From assembly GCA_047777345.1 (NCBI GenBank), contig JBKEEJ010000006.1, positions 124,001 through 188,000 on the forward strand: a DNA stretch of 64,000 nt, given 5' to 3'. Every line of letters begins with the position of its first letter. The first letter of the stretch is position 1. The position numbers and the translations under genes are program-made. The notes beneath the pieces were generated by a model. The model saw nothing but the letters and a program-made list of their open reading frames with translations. It did not search any database and had not been told where the DNA came from. This document shows positions 42,298-50,480 of the stretch, one piece after another. The stretch comes from Anaerocolumna sp047777345. GTDB lineage: Bacteria > Bacillota > Clostridia > Lachnospirales > Lachnospiraceae.

Positions 42298-43233
42298 TTA
42301 GAACTCACCTAAAAGTTTTACTTCCGGTTCTAACATAACTCCAAATTTACGATTTACAATTTCAATTACGTCAGTAATTAAGGTATATACCTCTTTGGCG
42401 GTAGCGCCACCTTTATTAATTACAAAACCACAGTGTTTTTCCGAAACCTGAGCATTTCCAACCTGATATCCGCAAAGCCCGGAATCCATAATCAGTTTGC
42501 CGGCATAGTAGCCAGTAGGTCTTTTAAAGGTACTGCCGGCACTGGGAAATTCCAAAGGCTGCTTTTCCCGTCTTCTTCGGTTTAACTCATTTATTTTCGA
42601 AAGAATTTCTTCCTTATTGCCTTTTTTCAATTTAAATTCGGCTTCCAGAACAATATAATTCTTTTCCTGAATTGCGGAAGTACGATAACCCAAATTCAGT
42701 TCCTTTGTATCCAGGGATATGATACTACCTTTTTTGTCAGCAACTAAAGCATTGCAAATTACCTGCTTTATTTCTCCGTCATAAGCTCCGGCATTCATAG
42801 TTACTGCACCGCCCAGTGTTCCGGGAATTCCTGCCGCAAACTCAAATCCGGTCAGGCTATTCTTAGCAATTTCACTGGACAGTTTCGATAACAGAACACC
42901 TGCCTGAGCCCTTACCTTATAGCAATCATCCTGGCTGAAAGGTTCCTCCTGAAAGGTGATTTTACTGAAATTTTTTCCCAACTTTATTATAAGTCCCCGG
43001 TATCCCTTGTCACTGACCAGAAGATTACTTCCGTTACCTATAATATAGTAAGGCATATCGGAATTAAGACACAGTTTTACTACTTGGGTAATCTGTTCAA
43101 TGCTTTCCGGCATTACCAGAAAATCTGCAGGGCCTCCAATTTCAAAAGTAGTATGTTTACACATAGGTTCATCTATCAGTATCTGTTTCTCTTCCAGTAT
43201 TGTTTTTAAGTTCTGATAAAATGCCTCTTTCAT
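42298..43233 (-). CDS. murB: UDP-N-acetylenolpyruvoylglucosamine reductase (MurB)
   Basis: 311 residues. FAD-binding PP-loop-like fold with IIGNGSNLLVSDKGYRG and AGIPGTLGGAVTMNAGAYDGEI; the catalytic serine region PSAGSTFKRP and the C-terminal GGATAKEV motif are present. Lack of the extra loop-containing domain fits the type II form common in Firmicutes. It reduces UDP-GlcNAc-enolpyruvate to UDP-MurNAc with NADPH in the cytoplasm. Opens the operon murB-rapZ-whiA-crh; ATG with TGAGG. Confidence 0.96.
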   Translation of the reverse strand: MKEAFYQNLKTILEEKQILIDEPMCKHTTFEIGGPADFLVMPESIEQITQVVKLCLNSDMPYYIIGNGSNLLVSDKGYRGLIIKLGKNFSKITFQEEPFSQDDCYKVRAQAGVLLSKLSSEIAKNSLTGFEFAAGIPGTLGGAVTMNAGAYDGEIKQVICNALVADKKGSIISLDTKELNLGYRTSAIQEKNYIVLEAEFKLKKGNKEEILSKINELNRRRREKQPLEFPSAGSTFKRPTGYYAGKLIMDSGLCGYQVGNAQVSEKHCGFVINKGGATAKEVYTLITDVIEIVNRKFGVMLEPEVKLLGEF

Positions 43234-43505
43234 TTATTTCCTCATTTCTTGGCAGATTTTGCTGTTAACAACGCAAGTGATAACTCTCCTGTAACGCCAA
43301 CGGTGCTGCCCGGAGGGTTTTATCAAATCAGATTTTATCGAATCCGAAATTCATACGAATCTCTATCTGATAAAATAAGTACCTGCATACGCAGGCACCT
43401 TTAATGAAATTCCTGCTCTAATTAACTAAACGAACCATTTTATAAGCTCATGCTATTTATTATATGCGGTTATTTTACCTTTCCATGTCAGTAATATTTA
43501 TTTTC
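43234..43505. other. Spacer between glucokinase and murB operon with terminator
   Basis: Contains a minus-strand terminator for glucokinase (about 43370-43400: GTGCCTGC-gtat-GCAGGTAC followed by TTATTTTATC) and a wider TTTTATC/GATAAAA repeat (43340-43378). The murB promoter must be to its left. Confidence 0.55.
43370..43400 (-). terminator. Terminator of glucokinase
   Basis: Stem GTGCCTGC/GCAGGTAC (minus strand) with a 4-base loop, followed by TTATTTTATC. It separates glucokinase from the murB operon. Confidence 0.7.
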
Positions 43506-44447
43506 TTATTTTCCTATAATAAGTTTGGCACTTCCGTAAATGCCCGCATCATTACCAAGCTGAGCCAATTTGAAATCTTTATTTTTCAGTGCAAATAAAA
43601 CATTGTTCTCATAATATTTTTTCACCAAGTCGGTTAACATTGTTCCGGCTTTGGATACGCCGCCTCCAATAACAAAGGCCTGGGGATCAACCACATGGGC
43701 AATGTGAGACATAGCAATTGCCAGATACCGGCATAACTCATCAACTAATTCTAAAGAAAGTTCGTCGCCTTTCTTGGCATAGTCAAAAATGATTTTTGCC
43801 GACAAATGCGGTTCCTCTCTTAATTTGGAAGGCTTATTTGATTTGCTGAGCAGGCGTTTTGCCTCTTTTACAATACCGGTTGCACTTGCAAACTGTTCCA
43901 GGCAACCGTTTCTGCCGCAGTTACATTTCTCTTTTTCATCCGGATTAACCATAATATGTCCAATTTCACCGGCCGCACCGTTACTGCCCGTTAATATTTC
44001 ACCGTTTATGATAACGCCGCCCCCGACACCAGTTCCCAGGGTTACCATGATCATGTTTTTATAGCCGCGTCCGCCGCCCTGCCACATTTCTCCAAGGGCC
44101 GCCACATTGGCATCATTTCCTACCCGGGTTTCAAACCCTGTCAGGCGTTTCATTTCCTCTGCCACGTTAAAAATACCCCAGCCTAAGTTAACACAATTAA
44201 TTACCGTTCCGTCTTCTTTAACCGGTCCCGGCACGCCAATACCAATTCCAAGGATATTGTTCCTGTCCAAATTGTCTGCTTTAATCTTTTTTTCTACAGA
44301 TTCAGCAACATCTTCCAGTATATGACTTCCTTTGTCTTCTTTTCTTGTTGGGATTTCCCATTTGTCAAGGAGTTTTCCTTGTTCCGTAAAAAGCCCTAAT
44401 TTTATAGATGTTCCTCCGATGTCAATACCAAAACACAATTTTTCCAT
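43506..44447 (-). CDS. glcK: ROK family glucokinase
   Basis: 313 residues. Phosphate site at the start (GIDIGGTSIKLGLF), the ROK signature region GVPGPVKEDGTVINCVNLGW, ATP loop VTLGTGVGGGVII, zinc/CxCGxxGCxE motif in KCNCGRNGCLEQFAS, and GGGVSKAG near the end. It phosphorylates glucose with ATP; glucokinase is usual in this position in Lachnospiraceae. Lies 128 bp after hprK with a hairpin between; probably linked with carbon control. Confidence 0.93.
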   Translation of the reverse strand: MEKLCFGIDIGGTSIKLGLFTEQGKLLDKWEIPTRKEDKGSHILEDVAESVEKKIKADNLDRNNILGIGIGVPGPVKEDGTVINCVNLGWGIFNVAEEMKRLTGFETRVGNDANVAALGEMWQGGGRGYKNMIMVTLGTGVGGGVIINGEILTGSNGAAGEIGHIMVNPDEKEKCNCGRNGCLEQFASATGIVKEAKRLLSKSNKPSKLREEPHLSAKIIFDYAKKGDELSLELVDELCRYLAIAMSHIAHVVDPQAFVIGGGVSKAGTMLTDLVKKYYENNVLFALKNKDFKLAQLGNDAGIYGSAKLIIGK

Positions 44448-44535
44448 ATGACTTATCCTCTTTTTTCTTTATATTAGCTTATAATTTAATGCCTTATATG
44501 GTACAGGAAAATAAAAATTATCCGCACCAAATAAA

Positions 44536-44556
44536 GAGTCTGGCTTGCCAGAACTC
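44536..44556. repeat. GAGTCTGGC-TT-GCCAG hairpin (family B)
   Basis: GAGTCTGGC and GCCAGAACTC flank a TT loop, just 3' of hprK on the minus strand where TTTATTTGG follows. It may terminate hprK transcription. It shares its core with 33355-33376 and 49871-49890. Confidence 0.5.
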
Positions 44557-44574
44557 AGAAGTTAAGCGATAAAA

Positions 44575-45516
44575 TTATTCTTCTTCCTGCTTTGCTTTCT
44601 TCATTAAATTATTGGTAACACGGTTATATAATTCCTGGGCAGCATTATAACCCATCTTCTTCTGCCTGTAATTAACGGCAGCAGATTCACAGATAATAGC
44701 CAGATTTCTGCCCGGCCTTATGGGAATGGAATGACATACGACCTTATTCCCCAAAAATTCCGTATACTGCTCCTCCAGTCCTAACCGGTCATATTCCTTA
44801 TCTTTATCCCACTCCTCTAACTTAATAACAAGATCAATGGACTGGGTATCCTTTACACTTTCCACACCAAAAAGGGTTTTTACATCAATAATACCAATTC
44901 CTCTTAATTCAATAAAATGTCTGGTTATATCGGGAGCGGTACCGATTAAGGTATCATCGCTGACTTTTTTAATTTCTACCACATCATCGGTAACAAGACG
45001 ATGTCCTCTTTTTATAAGTTCCAGAGCTGCTTCACTTTTTCCGATGCCGCTTTCTCCCATAATCAGAATGCCTTCCCCATAAACATCCACCAATACGCCA
45101 TGGATGGTAATTCTGGGTGCTAATTCAACATTAAGCCAGCGAATCACTTCTGCCATGAAAGAAGAAGTGGTTTTTGACGTACGCAAAAGAGGAACGCCTT
45201 TTTCTGTGGCTATCTTAATCAGTTCAGGAGAAACTTCTATGTTTCTGCAGAACACAATACAGGGTACCTTATAATCCATTAGCCTGGACATAATCCCAAG
45301 ACCGTGATCTTTCTCCATTTTTTGCATATAAGCGTGCTCCACATGTCCTATGACCTGGACACGTTCCGCGTCAAAATGCTCAAAAAATCCGGCAAGCTGT
45401 AATGCTGGTCGGTTTACATCCGGCTGGCATATTTTTATATGTCGAACATCAATATCCGGAGTAAGATTCTCCAAATTCATTTTTGAAATTAATTTTGATA
45501 ATTGTACCGTATACAT
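44575..45516 (-). CDS. hprK: HPr kinase/phosphorylase
   Basis: 313 residues. Walker A GESGIGKS (154-161), the GxGxxD-like region HGVLVDVYGEGILI, the catalytic H139 and the C-terminal K-box-like signature GIGIIDVKTLFGVESVKDTQSIDLVIKLEEW. HprK phosphorylates Ser46 of HPr and Crh in response to high fructose-1,6-bisphosphate and reverses it at high phosphate, so it links pfkA/glucokinase flux to catabolite repression. Between uvrC and glucokinase; AGGTAATT near the ATG. Confidence 0.96.
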   Translation of the reverse strand: MYTVQLSKLISKMNLENLTPDIDVRHIKICQPDVNRPALQLAGFFEHFDAERVQVIGHVEHAYMQKMEKDHGLGIMSRLMDYKVPCIVFCRNIEVSPELIKIATEKGVPLLRTSKTTSSFMAEVIRWLNVELAPRITIHGVLVDVYGEGILIMGESGIGKSEAALELIKRGHRLVTDDVVEIKKVSDDTLIGTAPDITRHFIELRGIGIIDVKTLFGVESVKDTQSIDLVIKLEEWDKDKEYDRLGLEEQYTEFLGNKVVCHSIPIRPGRNLAIICESAAVNYRQKKMGYNAAQELYNRVTNNLMKKAKQEEE

Positions 45517-45618
45517 AATTACCTCGCATTCCTATGCTAATGCTAAGTTCTTTTTCAACCAGAAGTAACAGTAACCTCCATAAGTCTAGCCTTATTCTAA
45601 CACAGACCATAATAAAAT

Positions 45619-45682
45619 GTAAATATCTTTATAAAACCTTACAAGTCATAAGGGTTAAATCATAAGGATTAAATAAAGGATT
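45619..45682. repeat. Short AAGGRTTAA direct repeats
   Basis: The spacer beside uvrC carries TCATAAGGGTTAAA, TCATAAGGATTAAA and TAAAGGATTAA in tandem. Minor and without evident function. Confidence 0.35.
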
Positions 45683-47552
45683 AATTTTGCTGTGGATGAA
45701 AAAAGTCATAAACCTGCCTTGCCGATTGCATATTCATAGATTCCACACTGGCCAGTTCTTCCACCGTAGCCGCTTTTATTTCTTCCAGTGACTGATAATG
45801 TTTCATCAGAGCCCTTCTTCTTACAGTACCAATTCCTTTGATATCATCCAGGATGGAATGAACCTGTTTTTTTCCCCGAAGCTGCCTGTGATATTCAATT
45901 GCAAAACGGTGGGTTTCATCCTGTATCCTGGTAATCAGTTTAAAAGCTTCGCTGTTATGATCCAATGGAATTTCTTCATTCCTATATAACAAACCCCTGG
46001 TTCTGTGATTATCATCCTTTACCATGCCGCAGACCGGAATGGCCATATTTAACCGGGCAAGCACTTTTTCCGCAACATTTACCTGTCCTTTGCCGCCATC
46101 CATCAAGATTAAATCAGGATAGCGGTTGAAGCTTCCGTATTCCTCATCCAGATTTTTTTCTCTTAATTCTTCTTGTTCCTTTAATCCGTGAGTCAGGCGT
46201 CTTGTCAGAACTTCCTCCATGGAAGCATAATCATCCGGTCCTTTTACACCCTTTATTCTAAACTTGCGGTAATCATTTCGCTTAGGCCTGCCATTTTCAT
46301 AGACTACCATGGATCCAACTGATTCAAAGCCGTTGATATTGGATATATCATAGGCTTCGATACGGGATAACCCCGGTATGTTTAGCATTTCCCCAAGTTG
46401 TTTTAAGGCTCCGATGGTTTTGGCTTCTTCCCGCTTTATTTTTTCCGCATCCTGCTGAAGTACCAAAGATGCGTTTTTTCTTGCCAGTTCTACCAGCCTT
46501 TCCTTTTCCCCTTTTACCGGTACTTTAATGTAAACTTTCTGGCCTCTTTTGGAAGAAAGCCATTCTTCTATTATCTCCTGATCTTCCACAGGGTCGCTTA
46601 AAATCAGTTCCCTGGGGATAAAAGGCGTTCCGGAATAAAACTGTTTTACAAAACTGGTCATAACACTGCTTCTTGTTTCCTGTTCCACCCCGGTCAGATA
46701 AAAATGCTCCCTGCCAATTAATTTACCGCCACGGATATAAAATACCTGTACCACAGCCTCATCGCCGGCAGAAGCACTGGCCAGAATATCCCTGTCCTCT
46801 AACTCATTGCTGGTGGCTTTCTGTTTTTCCGAAATCATTTTCACGCTGTTCATCAAATCCCTGTATTCCGCCGCAGTTTCATACTCCATGTTCATGGATG
46901 CTTCCGTCATCTTTGTTTCCAGTTGTTTTATCACAGCAGAATAATTACCGTTTAAAAATTCCAGTACCTGATTTATGGACTCTCTGTAATCTTCCTGGGA
47001 AATATAGCCCTGACAAGGAGCTTTGCATTGCTTAATATAATAATATAAACAGGGTCTTTCCTTGCCAATATCCCTTGGCAGATTCCGATTACAGGATCTG
47101 GCAAAATAAATTTTACGTATGAGTTCTATGGTATCTTTTACTGATTTGGCACTGGTATAGGGTCCAAAATATTTAGCCTTGTCTTTTCCCCTTTGTCTGG
47201 CAAACAAAACCCTTGGATAGGGTTCCTGAACCGTAACTTTAATATAAGGATAATTTTTGTCATCCTTAAGCATGGTATTGTATTTCGGTCTGTGTTCCTT
47301 AATTAAATTGCTTTCCAATACCAATGCTTCCATTTCGGAATCCGTTATAATGTACTCAAAATACTGGATTCTGGAAACCATCTGCTGTATCTTCGGCGTT
47401 AAGTTCCTGCTGCTTTGAAAATACTGCCGGACCCGGTTTTTAAGACTAACAGCCTTGCCCACGTAAATTATATTATCATGTTCGTCATGCATAATATAAA
47501 CCCCCGGCTTGGCAGGCAGTTTCTTTAATTCTTCTTCTATGTTAAAGTACAT
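45681..47552 (-). CDS. uvrC: Excinuclease ABC subunit C
   Basis: 623 residues. GIY-YIG nuclease domain at the start (LPAKPGVYIMHDEHDNIIYVGKAVSLKNRVRQYF), UVR segment (KQLETKMTEASMNMEYETAAEYRDLMNSVKMISEKQ), RNase H-like endonuclease half (IEAYDISNINGFESVGSMVVYENGRPKRNDYRKFRIK) and a helix-hairpin-helix at the end (IKGIGTVRRRALMKHYQSLEEI). It makes the two incisions in nucleotide excision repair. AAAGGAGT before ATG. Confidence 0.97.
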   Translation of the reverse strand: MYFNIEEELKKLPAKPGVYIMHDEHDNIIYVGKAVSLKNRVRQYFQSSRNLTPKIQQMVSRIQYFEYIITDSEMEALVLESNLIKEHRPKYNTMLKDDKNYPYIKVTVQEPYPRVLFARQRGKDKAKYFGPYTSAKSVKDTIELIRKIYFARSCNRNLPRDIGKERPCLYYYIKQCKAPCQGYISQEDYRESINQVLEFLNGNYSAVIKQLETKMTEASMNMEYETAAEYRDLMNSVKMISEKQKATSNELEDRDILASASAGDEAVVQVFYIRGGKLIGREHFYLTGVEQETRSSVMTSFVKQFYSGTPFIPRELILSDPVEDQEIIEEWLSSKRGQKVYIKVPVKGEKERLVELARKNASLVLQQDAEKIKREEAKTIGALKQLGEMLNIPGLSRIEAYDISNINGFESVGSMVVYENGRPKRNDYRKFRIKGVKGPDDYASMEEVLTRRLTHGLKEQEELREKNLDEEYGSFNRYPDLILMDGGKGQVNVAEKVLARLNMAIPVCGMVKDDNHRTRGLLYRNEEIPLDHNSEAFKLITRIQDETHRFAIEYHRQLRGKKQVHSILDDIKGIGTVRRRALMKHYQSLEEIKAATVEELASVESMNMQSARQVYDFFHPQQN

Positions 47553-47802
47553 GACACACTCCTTTTATAAAGTAAAACACACTTACTCCTAAGCATGCCT
47601 AGAACGGACCTGACATTTTTTATATTTTACTCCATACCAAACTTCTGTTTTTTCCTATTATATTACTTTTTACAGGAAAATAACAGTATCCGTAAAGATT
47701 AAAATATCAAATATCAAGTCCGTTCTTAAAATAGCCTGTCTGCAATTTTATCTGTTATTTTAATTACGTTAATAACTTTGAGAATATTAACCTGTAGTAC
47801 GA

Positions 47803-49737
47803 TTAAGCCGTTTCATTTTCCTGTACTAAAACAGGTGCATTACTCGTCTCATTATCCTTCTCTTTTTCTTTAGAGTCATTTTCATCAATGCCCTTAACTT
47901 CACGGAAAATCTCCATAAATTCCTTGCCGGTAATGGTTTCTTTTTCAATCAGGAAGTTTGCAATCTTATCCAATACATCCCGGTTAGCTGCAAGAAGTTC
48001 CATTGCCCTGTCATAACAGCTCTTTAGGATTTTCATAACTTCCTGGTCAATTTCAGCCGCCGTAGCTTCACCGCAATTTAATACGGTTCTTCCGTCCAGA
48101 TAAGGGTTCTCAACAGACTCTAAGCCCATCAGTCCAAATTTATCGGACATACCGTACTGGGTTACCATAGACCTTGCCAGCTGAGTGGCTTTTTCAATAT
48201 CATTGGAAGCTCCCGTAGTTATGGAGTTAAATACAAGCTGTTCTGCGGCACGGCCTCCGTAAAGCGTTACTATTCTTGTCAAAAGTTCCTCTTTGCTCAT
48301 AAGATATTTTTCTTCTTCCGGAACCTGCATTACATATCCTAAAGATCCCATGGTTCTTGGTACGATTGTAATCTTTTGCACCGGTTCCGCATTCTTTTCC
48401 AGAGCCGTTACCAATGCGTGTCCTACTTCATGGTAAGCCACAATTTTCTTTTCTTCTTTACTAAGGATGCGATCTTTCTTTTCTTTTCCTGCCACAACCA
48501 CTTCTACCGATTCAAAAAGATCTTCCTGGGTTACCACCGTTCTTCCCTTTTTGACGGCCAGAATGGCAGCCTCATTTATCATATTGGCCAAATCGGAACC
48601 AACGGCGCCGCTGGTTGCAAGAGCAATTGCTTCTAAGTCAACAGAATCATGCATTAACACATCCTTGGCATGCACTTTTAATATATCAATTCTTCCTTTT
48701 AAGTCCGGCTTATCTACGATAATACGGCGGTCAAAACGGCCGGGACGCAAAAGGGCTTTATCCAATACTTCGGGACGATTGGTAGCCGCCAGTATAACAA
48801 TACCTTTGGATGTGTCAAAACCATCCATTTCCGCCAGAAGCTGATTTAATGTCTGTTCTCTTTCGTCATTGCCTCCGCCGTAATGGGAATCCCTGCTTTT
48901 GCCGATGGCATCTATCTCATCAATAAAGATAATACATGGTGCCATAGACTGAGCCTGTTTAAACAAATCTCTTACTCTTGACGCTCCTACACCGACAAAC
49001 ATCTCCACAAACTCAGAACCGGACAAAGAAAAAAACGGCACTTTTGCCTCACCGGCCACTGCTTTGGCAAGAAGGGTTTTTCCGGTTCCCGGAGGTCCCA
49101 CAAGCAGTGCCCCTTTTGGAAGTTTGGCACCGATTCTGGTGTATTTGCCGGGATTATGAAGGAAATCTACCAGTTCTTTTAAGGATTCTTTTGCCTCTTC
49201 CTGACCGGCCACATCCTTAAATGTCACACCGGTTTGCTTTTCCATGTAAACTTTGGCGTTGCTCTTACCAACGCCTCCCATCATGCCGCCGCCATTTTTG
49301 GATATGCTCTTAAACAGAAACCACATAACAAAATAAATCAGAACAATGGGCAATACATAGATTAGCAAAATATCCAGTATGGCATTTTTGCTGCTGTTGG
49401 AAATCTGCGGTTTTATCTCAACATTGGCATCCAGGAGCCGATCTACTAATTTACTGTCATTCATTAGTCCGGTATAATAGGAAATTTTATAAAGGGGATT
49501 CGGCTGCTCCGTCGGTTCAATTACGATTTTATCCGACTGAATCGTAACCGATTTTACCTTCCCTTTATCCAGCATATCAATGAACTTATCATAGGAAATC
49601 TCTATGTTAGTACCGGCTTTTATCTGATTTGTCATAAACGTAAACAAGCCAATCATAACAATAGCCGCAATCAAAATATATAAGAATGTCTTCTTATTAT
49701 TCATGCTGTTTTTATTGTTCAGCTTCTTATTATCCAT
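47803..49737 (-). CDS. ftsH: ATP-dependent zinc metalloprotease FtsH
   Basis: 644 residues. Two transmembrane helices (~18-36 and ~122-145) with a periplasmic-type domain between; the cytoplasmic AAA domain has Walker A GPPGTGKT (214-221), Walker B CIIFIDEIDAIG and the SRH region; protease motif HEVGH (zinc) near 440. It degrades membrane and regulatory proteins. Reading frame begins at an ATG with AGGAGGTAGG before it. A family-B hairpin lies ~130 bp upstream. The acidic tail ends KEKEKDNETSNAPVLVQENETA. Confidence 0.97.
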   Translation of the reverse strand: MDNKKLNNKNSMNNKKTFLYILIAAIVMIGLFTFMTNQIKAGTNIEISYDKFIDMLDKGKVKSVTIQSDKIVIEPTEQPNPLYKISYYTGLMNDSKLVDRLLDANVEIKPQISNSSKNAILDILLIYVLPIVLIYFVMWFLFKSISKNGGGMMGGVGKSNAKVYMEKQTGVTFKDVAGQEEAKESLKELVDFLHNPGKYTRIGAKLPKGALLVGPPGTGKTLLAKAVAGEAKVPFFSLSGSEFVEMFVGVGASRVRDLFKQAQSMAPCIIFIDEIDAIGKSRDSHYGGGNDEREQTLNQLLAEMDGFDTSKGIVILAATNRPEVLDKALLRPGRFDRRIIVDKPDLKGRIDILKVHAKDVLMHDSVDLEAIALATSGAVGSDLANMINEAAILAVKKGRTVVTQEDLFESVEVVVAGKEKKDRILSKEEKKIVAYHEVGHALVTALEKNAEPVQKITIVPRTMGSLGYVMQVPEEEKYLMSKEELLTRIVTLYGGRAAEQLVFNSITTGASNDIEKATQLARSMVTQYGMSDKFGLMGLESVENPYLDGRTVLNCGEATAAEIDQEVMKILKSCYDRAMELLAANRDVLDKIANFLIEKETITGKEFMEIFREVKGIDENDSKEKEKDNETSNAPVLVQENETA

Positions 49738-49870
49738 ACCCTACCTCCTATAAATCATACTCAAATATGATGGGTATTACTTATCAAGTATACTATCTAT
49801 TAAAAATGCCTTTACACGCTTTTTCATATGAAACATCCTATTGCAAGAATTCCTATTTAAATTCAAGAAA

Positions 49871-49890
49871 GAGTCTGGTTGGCCAGACTC
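49871..49890. repeat. GAGTCTGG-TTGG-CCAGACTC hairpin (family B)
   Basis: Perfect 8-bp arms with a 4-base loop between ftsH and pyrG. On the minus strand it is followed by TTTCTTG. It shares its core with 33355-33376 and 44536-44556. Confidence 0.5.
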
Positions 49891-50116
49891 TAAAAAGCTG
49901 CAAAACAGGTTTTTGCCTGCAAGGCAGTCTTTGCCGAAACGAGGTTAGTGTATCTTGTCAATCGAACAAATGAATTTAATAGACACACTTAATTATAATG
50001 TTACTCCAAATATAAATCAATACAAATGTCATGAATTTTTTGTGGCTTTAATAAAAAAAATATTAAATTTTATTATTTTTTTAAATTTTTTACTGGATTT
50101 ATTTAAATAAATATAG

Positions 50117-50266
50117 TATAATAATATTTGATTGTTTAAAAAAGCACTTATTGTCTTTAAGTTTAAAATCAAAATCACATATATAAAATCGCTCTACCTT
50201 TGTTTGGAACGCCTTAAAACGATGGGACATAACGAATAGCCATCGGTAGTTTTTAGGGCTTTTTTC
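50117..50266 (+). ncRNA. Candidate small RNA or leader with terminator, upstream of pyrG
   Basis: A TATAAT box at 50117-50122 precedes, by ~140 bp, a strong hairpin: GCCTTAAAACGATGG (50211-50225) pairs with CCATC...GTTTTTAGGGC (50240-50259), then TTTTTTCATT. No protein gene lies between, so a short transcript ending there is possible. I cannot match it to a known riboswitch or RNA family. It could be an sRNA or an upstream attenuated leader of pyrG. Confidence 0.35.
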
Positions 50267-50403
50267 ATTATAAAACTATAGACATGTAATCATCTGTGAA
50301 ATTCTTATCAGGCAAAGATATAAATTTGCAAACCATTCACAGTTTAAATTACTTAAAATAGCCATAATATCTGGGCTTTTAAAATCAAGAAATGAAATTA
50401 GGG

Positions 50404-50424
50404 CACAACTGAAGCAGTTGTGTT
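50404..50424 (+). promoter_or_regulatory. Possible hairpin in pyrG leader
   Basis: CACAACTG (50404-50411) and CAGTTGTG (50415-50422) flank an AAG loop, with TTTTAG behind. A GGGC motif (50373-50376) stands 5 bases after CATAAT (50363-50368). Bacillus pyrG is controlled by slippage at a GGGC start and an attenuator; this arrangement is suggestive but incomplete. Confidence 0.3.
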
Positions 50425-50480
50425 TTAGTAATACCAGTGTAACCTATAATCTATAGCATAATCAAAGGAGGAATTATTGA

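Larger units (their letters stand above)
49738..50480. other. Long divergent region between ftsH and pyrG
   Basis: 743 bp with no credible gene. It holds the family-B hairpin (49871-49890), a TATAAT-type promoter and the GC-rich hairpin with T tract at 50211-50266, and a CACAACTG/CAGTTGTG hairpin (50404-50422) near pyrG. See the ncRNA entry. Confidence 0.5.

Noticed and set aside
50363..50424. Bacillus-type pyrG control by reiterative G addition
   Set aside because: GGGC and a weak hairpin are present, but no C/U-rich antiterminator arm able to pair with poly-G is visible, so I list it only as possible.
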